From: Oxyruncus cristatus
Taxonomy: Eukaryota > Chordata > Aves > Passeriformes > Cotingidae
DNA: 64,000 nt
Direction of reading: 5' to 3'
NCBI GenBank assembly: GCA_013399855.1
Contig: VXAY01005274.1
Coordinates: 1,407,950 to 1,471,949 of the forward strand
Part shown: positions 25,999 to 39,100 of the stretch, in pieces
Layout of the letters: the number at the start of each line of letters is the position of its first letter
How positions within the stretch are numbered: the first letter of the stretch is position 1
Made by a program: the position numbers and the translations under genes
Notes under the pieces: model-generated
Told to the model about the DNA's origin: nothing
The model's input: only the letters and a program-made list of their open reading frames with translations
Database searches by the model: none

Positions 25999-26000
25999 AG

Positions 26001-29000
26001 CTAGTCCTTAGAAGGACTGGTCCCACTGTGCCCCTGGGTGCCCAGTGCAAAGTCCACAGCCTGGTGCACACTGTGGAAGAGAAGGTGGTCCTCCCCCTCC
26101 TTGAAGAATTCCCCTCGGATCAGGGAACTCCTCACTGAAGGATTGCACTGGGCCAGGAGCACATGGACATCTATCTCCCTGTAGTCCTTCCAGACCTCCT
26201 TGAGCGTGTGTATTCCTGCCGTGTCCAGAAACTGCACTGCACAACAGTCAATCACTATTGTGTGAAACCCCAGAGGTTCAGACCCAAAATCCATGGAGAT
26301 GCTGGTCTGGTTGTCACCAGAACCCACCTCTTTCTCTCTAAGCATTCTTTTTGCTGCCTTTTTCTTTGCTGCCTGCACCCAGACCGGGTTGACCCCAGTT
26401 TGCTTGTACAGGGTGGATTTGAAGCACTCCTTGTTGATGTAGTAGAGCGGGGCTTCGAAACGGAACACCACGACCCCCGGCTTGGTTTGCAGGTTCTTGT
26501 AAGCAGACAGGGATTCGTAGGTCTCGGACTCTGCCACCCAGCCAAGCAGAGGTGCCTCCGGCCTCTGGGTTCGGAAGATGACGCAGAGCATGGAGAAGCA
26601 AACACCAACCAAAAGACCAATCTCGGTGCTGATGAGTGCTGTGGCCGCCATGGTAACTCCCCAGATCACTGTGTCCACTCTGCTCAAGTGCCACATTTTT
26701 GGCAGGTCCCTGAACTTCCGCAGGGCTCCTCTGAGGTTTACGATGGTTATGACAGCAAGGACACATTTCTGAAGGGAATAAAATAAAGGTGCAATCACAA
26801 GGAGGACTAACAGGATTACCAAACTAGTCACCATGCCAGAGACTTGCGTCCTACAGCCTGTGGACTCCTTGACAAGAGTCTTGGCAAGAGCTGCGCTGGT
26901 TGTGAAGCAATGGAAGAAGGAGGGAATGATGTTGCAGAAGCCAATAGCATACATTTCCTGGTTGGCCCTCACAGAGTAACCATGCTTCTTGGCAAACATC
27001 TCCGAGAGGGAGACCGTGATGGCAAAGCCAATGATAGCGATGGCAATAGCATCCAAAGCCACATTGGGAATGAGGGTCCAGTCTGGAGGGCGGGGTGGCA
27101 GAAACCCCGTTGGGATGTGCCCAGAAACGCTCGAGCCGTAAGTCTCTTTCAGCTTGCCAAAGTGAGACGCCAGAGTAGCTGCCACAACCACGACCAGTTC
27201 AACTGGTATTGGAGCCTTGAGCTTGGATTTAAAACGTTCATTAAGCTCTTTGGTAGGGATAAGCACAAGAAAGCACAAGAAGCTGGTGATGAGATCACAG
27301 ATGTTGGTCTTGTGTATGTTTTTGAAGATGTTTATCCAGGTGACTATGAGAGAGCCGATGCCTCCGCTCCGTGGAATGTCCAGGCCCAGGAGATACTTGA
27401 TTTGTGAGGTTAGGACGGTGATGGAGGCGCCCGTGACAAATCCACTCAGTAATGAATCGGAGAGGTACACTGAGACAAAGCCCACTTGAAAGAAACCCAT
27501 GGCCACCTGGAAGGAATCGATCACACACAACAGGTTAGGACACAAATCTTGCGGATTTTGTCAGTGAGGGGCTCTGGAGGGAGCTGCAGTAAAATAAACC
27601 TACTGTGCATGGCCCTGGAGAACAAGGCATGGTCTGAGCATGGAGAAAAGAGTCTCCAGCAATGAAAGCAGACTTCTTTTTAGGGGGGGGGGTCTTCATA
27701 CTCTGAACCTGTGTTTATTGTTTGCTCATGGGTCCAGCTGTAACTGCTAGTTATCCTGGTGGGGAAAAAAGCAAGCCTGGCAGATACCCCCACGTTTGAA
27801 ATACTGGCTGCTTTTTCCATTTCTCTCTCAGTTCTTATAACCTGTGAACTTTGCAGGGATCTAGAACTTTTCTAGTGGCCTTTGTCTCTCTTACACTGGA
27901 GTTCACAGCCTGCAATAAAACCACAGCTTATGGTGTAACAGCTGTCCTTTGCACTGCATCAGGTTTGGTGCATCTGACTCAGTATATGAACTGCAAGCTC
28001 CTGTGACGCAGATCACATAAACAGAGATAATTTTTTAGGTGTCTTGCCATTGATTTTTATTAATGCTATTTGAACGGACAAACGTCTTTCCCTGGAATTT
28101 CCCTGGTTTTATGGATACCTGCTCGACACGTGCCTCTTCACACCTGGTAAATGTCCCTTCCTCCCCATCAAACTCCACGCCAAGTGGAGAAAGGACCTTC
28201 TCACAGCAACCCGGCAGAAACATTTCAATTCCCTGTGCTGGCCAACAGGGTTGTCTACACTGTTATCTCAAGACTGCAGGCCAGAACTTCCAGGTATTGA
28301 ACTTTCAGAGGTGTCGATTTGATATAGCCCCTTAGGTAGTTAAGGCAAAAAAGAAAGAAGGCTGGGATCATGGCTGGGAACTCCATGAGAACCATAAAGT
28401 ACTAGTGAAGAGAAGGCAGGACCTGGACTGACAGGAAATCAGCCCAGAGCCAAGCTCTAAAAAAAAAAAACAAAAACAAAAAACCCACCTTCCTTACAGC
28501 CTTGGTAATTAAATTAATTCAAGGTTTTTCTAAGTGTAAAACATTAACAATAACTGGCATAACCTAATTATGCTGTAGGCAACTGGTGTGAGAAGACTTG
28601 CTTTTTCTGATTTGCTTGTAAAGTTTCTGCTACAAAGAACATGTGATTTTGGTTGGAGCTTCAAAAAAAAAAAAAAAAGTGAAGGTGTGAAGACCTATTG
28701 GTTGGCCTGCGGAGAGACAGCAAGTAGAATAAGCCTGACATTCACAGGGACTGAAGATAAAGTAATCTAACTTCTTCATATAAAGAAAGCTAATTGTACT
28801 TATACTTGCAAAGAATATTAAGTGCAATTCACAACTCCAAAACTTCATCCATGTGATGAAAAACAAAATCCAGTGCAGATCAGCTGGCCCAGATTATTTC
28901 TGAAATTGCTCAACTAGAACTTGCAGTACAAGAAAAAGTTCCAGGTTGAGTCTAAAACCAGTGTTTTAGAGTATCACAGCTATGTTTCTTTTCCCCTCCC

Positions 29001-30409
29001 ATACAGTTTAATTAGCTATCACCCTGGACATTTAAGAACAAATGAATGTGAACTCACAAACTCAGATACCACAGCTCTGCAGTACCATTAAAACTAACCC
29101 CATTCTGGTTAATGCATGACAGCCTAAAAACAAAGATACCTGCTTTAATTTCAGCAAGCAGTGAATTCTAGGAAGTAGAGATGGACTTGTAATGTTGAGT
29201 AACATATTTTTATATGGTAATAATTTAAAGTTTCATTTCAAATACATTGTATCCTCTCAGTAGTGCCCTTTGCAGACAATGGCATTGTTCTGGCTTTAAC
29301 TGGGCAAACAGCAAAGTTTTACAAGCACAGGGATAAATAAAAAGAAACTGGAGATCCTTTTTTTTTTTGTTAAAAGGCAAATGATTGAAATCTGGAATTA
29401 AGATCTGATGCACCACATTTTGGCCCAATGAAGTGGGGGGGATAAGCTATAAGCTAGAAACAAAAAAGAAATAAAGCTTCAGGGCACAGCAAGGAAGGTG
29501 GTGTGCAAACTGTGAGAGCAGCAGGTGGTGTGTGCAAGTCTTGCAGTCCACAACAGAGAAGGAATGAAAGCACAAAATGCTGTTAAAAACCGGAAAGCAC
29601 CCAGAGGAGTTTCCTGCACCACAGTAACTCCAGCCCTCCCCACACCCACTGCCCCGAGACACAGGTTGAGGACACCTGCAAACCCAGCAGGGTGTTCATG
29701 GGGACAACCCCCTAAGGAAGAATTATAACTATTTCCACGTTATACCTGTTTGCCCACCTCCTCTTACCTGATAAACCCCAGATAAGAAGGTCACGGTGGC
29801 TGCCACTGTAATGGCGTGGCAGCTTCTGTCACAGAGCAGCTCCTGCCGTGTGCCATTCGCTGGTGGAAGGGTGGTGTTCACATGTGCTGCTGCACCTGGG
29901 GTGACGCTGAGCACAGCTGGCTCCAAGTCATAGCCAGCTCTCCCCATTTCACGATCCACCACCTGTCCCATCATCAGGCAAGTCACACCGAAGATGCTAA
30001 CCGAGATGTGGCGGGAGGTTCCAAATATGCAATAAATAAGGCTCGCAAAAAAGGATGTATAGAGGCCATAAATAGGCTCCACTCCAGCCAAGAGAGAATA
30101 GGCAATTGACTGTGGGACTAGTAAGACCCCCACGATCACCCCGGACATTAAATCTCCCAGGAGATCCTCCCTTAGGTTGTATTTAGGAAGCCACCGTAAG
30201 ATGGGAAAGAAACCAAAAACACAGTCTTTAACTTTGGTTGGAGTGCAGCTGCAGGTTTTCTTTGCTTGCTTAACCACCAGAGCCTTCATGCTCCTCTTCT
30301 TCTCTTGGGGTTCCAAGAACATTCTGTGATGGAAACTGCATTTGGCATCATCTCCTTCCAGCCCCTCAGTCACCGCACGGACGTTGTTGGTTTCTGTCAT
30401 TGCTGCCAT
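26001..30409 (-). CDS. SLC26A2: Sulfate transporter SLC26A2 (DTDST)
   Basis: Two coding exons: 30409-29768 (214 codons) and 27506-26001, joined across a 2261-base intron (CAG|GTAAGAG; TTCCAG|GTG). They give about 715 residues (human 739). The ATG (MAAMTET) has G at -3 and +4 and lies 12 bases after an acceptor (TTTTTAG at 30422), so an upstream non-coding exon is expected. Order: N-tail, CSCTPTKVK, the motif [27 protein letters not shown], an outer loop with N-glycosylation sites (NTT, NGT), the membrane domain with [19 protein letters not shown], then the STAS domain (about 530-705) with DTAG near 642. Stretches such as [13 protein letters not shown] are near-identical to human SLC26A2. The protein exchanges sulfate for chloride, hydroxide or oxalate at the plasma membrane and supplies sulfate for proteoglycan sulfation in cartilage; loss in humans causes diastrophic dysplasia. 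Complete and intact. Confidence 0.95.
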
Positions 30410-30421
30410 CGCAAGGACTTA

Positions 30422-33400
30422 CTAAAAACACAAAGAAGGACCACCTGAGTTAAACCATAAGTGAATGTACTCTGTGATACTTTCTTAGAGAGTGAACACA
30501 GTATTTATGGAAAGTAAGGGCAGAAAGTGTTAGTTCAGCAGAGAGAAAGCAATTTCCAAGCAATTTGGGAAAGAGCCTCCCCATTATATCCCTGTTAATC
30601 AAGGAATGACCTTTCCTAGCAGAGAAGCTGATATCCCACAGAATACATCTGCTGCTGGCAATGTTGTGAAATGGAAAGGAATGGAGCAGCACTGCTCCTC
30701 TGGGAGGCTTCCTTGAGAAAATCTTTATCTGCAGCCTGTTCCACCATGCAAAGACAGACACAGGGTTTACTGTAGTCCAACAGAAATTTCAATACAGTTG
30801 CTGAAAATTAACTAAAAATGGTACATTTCTAGCAATGTACAGCTTGGCTTAAATCTCTTGTGGATTTTTTTTTTTTTTTTTTTTAATGCAGTGATTGCAC
30901 CTGTCAATTACTGTAAAGACTCGTTACCTGAGAAGTGGCATTATTTCAGCCAGTGACACACTGGGGAAAAAAAAAAAAGTGTTCTTAAGGCTTTTTAAAA
31001 GCCGGTTTTTCAAGTAAATTACAACTGACTAAAACAACACACACCAGTGGAAAACACATTAATGGGCACAATGAAAGGTTAAGTGGAACACTTCCGCTAG
31101 AACTTGTGCTCTGTCCAACTGCCCACAAACAGTAAAACAGGGTGATTATACCAAAGCACACTTAATACTGGAAACATACTGCCTGACTGTGAAAGAGCAA
31201 AATCTTGATGAGACAAGCCATAGTGAAAGTTGACAGTAACAAGTGACTGTCAGCATTTATACAGCACTCCCATTTCCAGAAAACATCCAGAAAACTCTTT
31301 CAGCCACAATACCTGCTACAACCAGTAAATTGAGGTTGATAGCTTTCAGCCAGAAACACACTGCCCTGGTGCTACAGTGGAGTCAAGGTGAGAGACAGAA
31401 GGAGAACCCTGAAAAGTCTCACTGCCAGGCTTCCCTTTCGACCACTGCAGTCCCAGAGTGCCAGTAACAACCTACCTCTTATGTGCTACTTATGTCTCTC
31501 CCCCGTGCAGTGCAAACATCAAACAAACTACTGTCTGTGCAGTGTTTACCACTGACTTAATTACCAAATTGCTACTGGAAGTAACAGTGCTGAGGACGCC
31601 ACGAAGAGTCTGCCTCAAAATATGTTCACTGAATCACCATTTCATAACTAGACATAAAATCACAGCATTGTAGAGTCATTCAGGTTGGAAAATTGCACTA
31701 AGATCATCGAGTCCAACCATCCAAGTCCCACTAACCCATGTCCCCAGGTACTACATCTACACACCTTTTAAATCCCTCCAGGGATGGTGACTCCACCAGT
31801 TCCCTGGGCAGCCTGTGCTTGGCCTGGACAACCCTCTCAGTGAAGAAATTTTTCCTCACACTCACTGCTACTATCACTTCAGCAAGTCTCTCAAAAACAC
31901 GCGAGGGGAAAGGTGACAGAAGTGAATTTGTGTGGTGCTTAAGCTAACTTCCCTTGTCTAATGCTTTCCAATTCAGTATCTTAAATGTGTTTTAGAATAG
32001 TCATGGGCTCGGAAGAGCCATATGAAGAATGAGGATCTTCACAAGGAGGAAACATGCACTGCAAGAAGTTACATGCTCAAAATGATGATCATGCTTGGAG
32101 GAGACCCCACCCCTTCCTTTCAGGTATCTAATCTTACCCACCTTTACAGGACTACAGAGTGTGCTCAGGGATAATTTACAGCACTCACAAAACTGCCCCC
32201 AAACACTACACAGTGAGAATGAAGTATTACAAAAGCCTGTGTCTGCTCTACTCTGCTTAAGCACATTCTAGAGTTGTATTTGCTCAAGAAGTTTTATTCT
32301 TTTTACAAGCACAGAGTTACAAACCAAAAAGCTTTTCACCCACTCAAAGCTCAGCAAATCAATAGTGTAAAAGCTGAGGGGGGAAAAAAAATCACCTCAC
32401 GCTACTTTTTATGTGTAGCAAATTATTTGTATGAGTTTGATTTCTAGCTTTTAGTGAAGAAAATCTTCCTGATTCCACTCTCCCTCATGCAGGACTTGTA
32501 GACAGCTCTTTTAAACCCGGGGTTTTCTAATGTGCCAGGGAACTCCAACACGAAACCCAGACAGCTCAGATTAGTTCTGCTGTAAAACACTTGCATGATA
32601 GATGATGCCTGGGTTTTGGTCGTGTCCAGACAGCAGAGAAATGTTCTAAGTAAAAATCTCTTTGGCTACGAACCTCTGAGCATATACTGGGTCTTTGTGT
32701 TGACCTGCATGACAGCTTTCTCTACGTGGCATGAAAAGGGCCTTTCACAGCAGAGTCCCTGCCTCTCCCCGTGTCAGGATACAAGGAAATGACACAACTT
32801 CTAACCCCCCTTTTCGCCCTCTTCTGCCTCAAAGTGTTGCTCTGTATTATTTTTGTAACCGTTAGCCCAAGCTTGCCCAAGAAAACCGGATTTTCTTCCT
32901 AAACAAGAAAAAAAAGAAATAGAAAATCCCTTTGGTTTAATGGATGGGACAATGAAGGATATTCTGTGTATTTAGATGGGAAAAGGAGCCACAGTGTTTT
33001 TTATTTTGGAAGCTGCTATTTATGTACAACTTATGTACAACTATGCCTAGAATTCACTTTTATAAGTTCCTTTCCGCTTGAGTAAGGTCTTCAGGGTGTG
33101 TCTGTTTGCCACAAACTTTACTTAAGATAAAAACAATACAACACAGAACTGAGGGATTTTCCAGGATCTCTCTAAGTGACTGCCAGCCACCGTTATCAGT
33201 GACTAAAGATATGGGGAGGTTCTGCAGTTCTAGAGGTCTGATGACTTTTACAGACTCTTTCTGGAGCCCCTCTGGGCCTTTCTTTCTGATCCCATGACAC
33301 GGCAGAGGTGAACTACCACCTGCCTGGCATCTGCCTTTGGGGGAACACAACCTGCACCACAGGGCTGGCTTGGACTTCATTCCTCTGTCACAGATCACAG

Positions 33401-34940
33401 TCACTTGACAGTAAGAGAAAAATGGATTGTGAAGCTCATTCACCTACTGAAATAATGTACTACAAGCTTAAACTGAAGATGGGAGCATTTAAGAGTAGCA
33501 ACTAAATCAAAGGTCAATCAGAAGTATTCCTTCTATCACACTCATCTCAGTTTTCCAGATTATTTTTCTACATTTCATATGCATGAGTTGACACTGTATG
33601 TGATCACTACCCACTGTCATAGACCTGCTTTGCTAGACATGAGAAGTTAAAAACAAATGTATAAACACATGATCTAAAGAGACATGAACAATTCCTGAAG
33701 AGCTGTAAAGCAGAAACAGGTGAATCAGAAATCCATGAACTGAATCAGAGCTGTGCTACTACCTCTGGGTCCTTGAAAAATCTCCCCCTAAGAGTATAAA
33801 AGGAGAGCATATCACAACATTTTGACAAGTAAATCTTTGACCTTACTTCTGTTGGACAACAGCCTTTTTCAAACAATGTCTTAACTCTGGTGGAGGAACA
33901 AGGAAATTTAATATCACTGTGATAACACCGAGATAAGTACTGGAACAGCACTGGATGCACCTTGGAATTTGACAAAATACTTAACATCCTCCAACATAAC
34001 ATTCAAGACACGAACAAAGCTACTTCAACAAAGGACTTAAAATAATGAGAATACAAAAGAAGACATACCACATTTAAGCAATACATTTCGGAGCAGAACT
34101 ACCTCACTTTTGGCACAATAACCAACAACTGTTCAATCATCTGGGAAAACCTGCAAAGCCGGACAATTAAACCTCGCTTGTGTGAAATATGTAATCTCCT
34201 CCTACTTCAAATGTCGATTCTCCTGAGCAGCAGCAGCAGCAGAGAAGTTGCTCACCAGCCTCTCTAGGGAAGATCCCATGGAATCGGCAGCCCCGCTGGC
34301 AGCCAGCCTTTCCAGGAAGGTCATCTCACCTCCGAGAGCAGCTGTACGAGTGCGCTGGCTGCTCTGCCCTGCCCTGCCCCGTGTGAAGCAGATCCCTCCT
34401 GCAGACCAACCACAGCCTCGCACAGTGCTCTGGCAGGTTCCATCCGAACTGGACGGCACGGAGAGTTTGCTAAGTTCTTCCATCAATTTAGGACCCTCCT
34501 CCCGCCCTTACCGTTGGCAAGCAAAGGCGAAGCACTGAAGAGCTGCTGTGTTGGGCAGAGAGGAGGATGGGCGCTGGAAGAGCTGCCCAAAGGTGTTTCC
34601 AAGGGCAGCGGCCGCCAGCTCAGCTGCCCACCACGGCCCGAGCCCAGCTCCATCCGCAGGGCCGCGGGCAGAGAGCCCGGCTCCCGATGGAAACCCACGC
34701 AGCGGGACTGTGCTGGGTAACGGCGAGCTGAGAAGAACGCGCTGTTTGTTGAGCTGGCTGGGGTTTTTTTGACATTAACAAAAATCTGCAGGAAGGAGAG
34801 ACACCAAACACCCTGCTTTTTACACTCCTGAAACTGCGGGGTTTCGCTGAGAGCTCGAGTGTCGCTTTGGGGGCCAACCAACCAGCAACTCACGCTGCCG
34901 GGAGGGCGAAAGGGAAGTGAGTTACGGCAGCGTTTTAGTC
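30422..34940 (-). other. Probable first intron/5' flank of SLC26A2
   Basis: This lies between the acceptor of the first coding exon and the CpG island. It is mostly AT-rich with T- and A-runs (30867-30884, 30967-30978), one CR1 piece, and no coding exon I recognise. A minus-strand open frame at 34483-34202 with an alanine run from a GCA/GCT repeat may belong to the 5' leader region, but this is unsupported. Confidence 0.4.
31655..31875 (-). repeat. CR1 LINE 3' fragment
   Basis: Antisense CR1: 'aaatcacagcattgtagagt' at the 3' edge, then 'atcatcgagtccaaccatcc', 'tccctccagggatggtgact' and 'agtgaagaaatttttcctca'. Confidence 0.88.
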
Positions 34941-34944
34941 TGTA

Positions 34945-36110
34945 AAGCAACATTCACTTTCATCCTCAGGGTCCCACTGCCGTCACATCCAGCCCCTCCG
35001 CTCCCGCCTCGGCAGGAGCTCTCCCTATGGACCCTCGGCTTCCATCTGCCGCTTTCCTCCTCTTACCGTGCGGAGGAGCTCCCAAGGGGGGGGCTGTGAG
35101 CAGGAGCCGAGGAAGGACCGCAGCCGAGGAAGGACCGCAGCCGGACGCCGCTGCCGCCCCGACGCCCTGCCCGGCCCGGGCCGCCTCCCCTCCCTCGCCA
35201 GTCACCGCGGGGCCGCCGGCGGCTCCTGCAGACCTCGGGCGGGCGGGACCGACGGACAGACGGACCGACGGACCGAGCGCGGCGGCTCCCGGCGGCACCG
35301 CCCCGNNNNNNNNNNNNNNNNNNNNNNNNNNNNNNNNNNNNNNNNNNNNNNNNNNNNNNNNNNNNNNNNNNNNNNNNNNNNNNNNNNNNNNNNNNNNNNN
35401 NNNNNNNNNNNNNNNNNNNNNNNNNNNNNNNNNNNNNNNNNNNNNNNNNNNNNNNNNNNNNNNNNNNNNNNNNNNNNNNNNNNNNNNNNNNNNNNNNNNN
35501 NNNNNNNNNNNNNNNNNNNNNNNNNNNNNNNNNNNNNNNNNNNNNNNNNNNNNNNNNNNNNNNNNNNNNNNNNNNNNNNNNNNNNNNNNNNNNNNNNNNN
35601 NNNNNNNNNNNNNNNNNNNNNNNNNNNNNNNNNNNNNNNNNNNNNNNNNNNNNNNNNNNNNNNNNNNNNNNNNNNNNNNNNNNNNNNNNNNNNNNNNNNN
35701 NNNNNNNNNNNNNNNNNNNNNNNNNNNNNNNNNNNNNNNNNNNNNNNNNNNNNNNNNNNNNNNNNNNNNNNNNNNNNNNNNNNNNNNNNNNNNNNNNNNN
35801 NNNNNNNNNNNNNNNNNNNNNNNNNNNNNNNNNNNNNNNNNNNNNNNNNNNNNNNNNNNNNNNNNNNNNNNNNNNNNNNNNNNNNNNNNNNNNNNNNNNN
35901 NNNNNNNNNNNNNNNNNNNNNNNNNNNNNNNNNNNNNNNNNNNNNNNNNGTGCGGAGGGTCGCTCACTGGTGCTGCTCCTGTTCCTGTAGCCGGGGAAAA
36001 AACCCGCCCTGCAGCGAGGAACGAGCCGGAGGGACCCGCTCAGTTGTTGAGAACCCCGCGTTTCGGGCAGGGAAGTCGCGCTTAACGCTTCTAAGTGGAA
36101 AGATTGATCA
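34945..36110 (-). promoter_or_regulatory. CpG island with an assembly gap, likely SLC26A2 promoter
   Basis: The flanks of the gap are very CpG-rich (for example 'ccggcccgggccgcctcccc', 'gcgagcgcggcggctcccgg' style sequence around 35150-35300, and 35950-36070). A 20-base unit containing 'cgaggaaggaccgcagc' is duplicated near 35109-35142. Bases 35306-35949 are N. The island lies about 4.9 kb upstream of the SLC26A2 first coding exon, and it is the strongest candidate for the promoter and non-coding exon 1. A divergent plus-strand transcript is possible. Confidence 0.5.
35306..35949. other. Assembly gap of 644 N
   Basis: Unbroken run of N inside the CpG island. Any first exon or promoter element here is invisible. 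Translated open frames spanning it are artefacts. Confidence 1.
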
Positions 36111-39100
36111 GGGTTGGTAACCCGAGGTAAAAGGGAGCGTAAACTTCCCGCGGATAGGGAGACTGCAACAGTTTGTGACAGAGGAAACGGCCCCTTTTTT
36201 CCTCTGAGATACCACTAGGATTCTTAAAAAATAAAGTCTTCTAAAATCCCTCCGCGATGTTCGTTTTGGTGTCCGGGTGTATCTGGGAGGTACTTCCAGC
36301 TGGGAAGGACGGAGGATCCCTGGCAATGTCGATATTAAAAACACCAGGTTTTTGCTCCGTACTCTGTTTTTATCTGTAGGCTGGAGGGGCCATGCCCAGC
36401 CTTGTCTGGCTTTCCTTCACCGTTTGCACAGAAAAGCAGACATTTGACCTGAAATCAAACATTGCCCAATATTTGCATTCCAGGTGGAACCTTGAGCTGT
36501 CAAAAACCCCATCAATATACGGTTGGAGAAAGCGAGCCCAGCTTCGAGCCTGCAGAATCCATGTTCGTGTCTTTCAGTGTTAATTCACTGCAAGCAATGC
36601 AAATGCTATCAATCTTGCTGCAGAAATACTGAATATTTCCATAGGAAACATTTACCCGCTCCATTAGGGTTTAACTAGATGTCATGGTAACTGGAACAGG
36701 CAAGCTGCAAAAGAAATAAAATAGCTCCCTCCCTTTCCCTTGACTGTCAAAAGAATCAGTGACTTTGACTTCCCGATCCCCTTAGGAACTTCCACAGGAG
36801 TTTTAATTGAGTTTCAAGTATATGGTGACTCCCAAGATTACCAGAGCAAATCCATGGGAAGATTGACATCTATGACAAAAGCACTAAGAGGAGCCTTTTG
36901 TGTAGGGACATTGCAGAATCCTAACAAGAAATCACAAACCCAAGCAACAGGGGTTACAGCATTTTCATTCTTGTTCTAGAGGCATAGGCTGTGGAACAAC
37001 TTGGATCATGAAATACATTTTTTGTATTAATACCTTTGTAGTAATATATTCTGTCTTCGTGGACAAAACAGGGAAATAATATCTTCTTGGAACATGATAC
37101 TAAAAAAAAAAATCCTAAGCATTATTTTTTTCCTGAACCACTGATATCATTAAGGTTTTTTTTCTTTTTACTTTTACACTGATTTTCTAAAAAAAACATG
37201 GGGGGAAAAAATCCAAGCAAATATATTTAAGAGAATTAAATCATTTAACGTCCATCTGTTTTCCTTTTCTCGAGATATATTATGCTATATGGTTAATATT
37301 TGTGTGGTAAGGGAATTTTGGCCTTGGAGAAATGTGCCCCTGGGCTCCTCACGCTCCAGAATCTCCTGCCAGGGAGCGGTGAGCTGGGGCGTGCTGACAC
37401 ACAAACACCAGCATGTGCCATCCCACTCAGTCTGCCTGGCAAACCCACTGCCTCTGGCTTTCCAGGTTTCCCCATCATCTTTATAAATATAAAATCTCCA
37501 GAGACCAGTTTCTCAGACTGCAAAATAATCTTGGAAAACGCTCCGTTTTGTTCTGCCGAGCACACACTCCTGGGCAGCCCAGGAAAGCCCTTCCACCTTG
37601 CTTTTTGCCCAGCAGCTCTTGTACAGCCCCACTGTGCCCTGGTTCACCCAGCAAATTGCTCCATGGGCTGCATGTGATGGTGTTATCATCCCTGTCTACT
37701 CTGACAATAAACCCTATGTGCAGTGGTTCTCCCTGGTTCTTCTCAGTCTTTTCCAGGCTTCCCGCTCTGCTTTATGGCTCAGTAGATAAGGGCACCCTCT
37801 GATTTCCCCCAGCTGGTTTATGCCACCTGGCCCCCAGCCTTGCATAAGGAGCCTCCTGCTTTCAGTCACGTCCTCCTGGTACCTCCCTGCCCAGTGCCCT
37901 GGTCCTGCTGGGTGCACCTCCACGGGAGGGCCATGGTGGAAGTGCCTGAAAACAGGATATTTTATCTCCTTGCCCTTCTTTCCCCATGCAACTGGCAGTC
38001 CACTGAGATTTGGGCCTGCATTTGCGTTGTGTTAAGTCTGGACATGGAGAAGATGGGAACTGCCTAGTTCCCGTCTGTGAAATCCATTTGTGTGTCAAAG
38101 CTGGGACAACCCTTCCTCCCCATCCAGGCATCTGGTCACCCAGACCTCCTGGGCTTAGAAGGCCCCAGCGTCAGACATACAGAGGTCTAGATGTGGCAGG
38201 TCTGCCTTATTTAGAAAGCCCATCAGACTTAGTAACAGAAAGAGGCCTATCCTAGTGTTTGAAATGCATTTATTTTAATTCAGCCACATCATCCAGTGCT
38301 TGGCAAAAACCAAAAAAGCAGAGCCATAAAATCAGCTAGTTCACTCACCTCCCCTCTTAAGGCTTCTATCAAGGATGAGACAAATGCCAAGTAAAAATGA
38401 AGTAGGTGGAGGGAAGGGGGCATAATAAAAAATGAAAGATGCAATGTATCAGAGTTCTTAGATAGTCAAAATACTTAAGCCATAAAGATATCAAAAAAGA
38501 AATAAGCTCTGTCCATATCTCAGGACTACGTATGTCACAATTATATTGCTATCAAGAAAGAGTATTCAGCACAAATATCTGTGCAGAACTGCTGCTCTCT
38601 CAGTGTATGTCATGGTCCAATATTGTCTTCTAGAGTTAAAAACTAATTAGGTAATAAAATTTTCAGTGTTGAGTGTTAAAAAGCTTAGTTAATTGCTGGA
38701 CTCCAGAGTTTTCTTACATTGCTTTCATCTAGACTTTCACCTCTTTGTTTCCTCAAGGCTAATGCATGGAGTATTAAAAGTACAAATCTCAAATTCCGAA
38801 GTCTCTTTGCAAACAGGCAAATGCGGGGGGGAATTAAACTGCACCATCAGCTTAGTATCTAACTCAGAAATGCTACCTTTCTAGATACTAATTTTCATCC
38901 AAAAGCTTTGTGAGCCTGCAGCAGTATTAAAACTTTTATTTTTTTCCAGTTTACTTGAAATCCTTTGCTTTTGTCATCTAGTAGGGATTATAAAGTTCTT
39001 ATCTTGTGGATCTCGTGAATTTTGCCTACAACAGAGTCACCTTCTTTTGCTCTGTTTTGGCAAGTGTTCACATCAGCCCCAAACTGAGTCTTGTAAGTCT

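Noticed and set aside
26163..27407. Plus-strand open frames of 187-207 codons
   Set aside because: Antisense shadows of the SLC26A2 last exon.
34202..34483. Minus-strand open frame with an alanine run, upstream of SLC26A2
   Set aside because: Alanines come from a GCA/GCT repeat; no domain and no splice link to SLC26A2 could be shown.
34966..36120. Open frames of 330-350 codons over the gap
   Set aside because: They owe their length to 644 N translated as X; the real flanks are GC-rich and open by composition.
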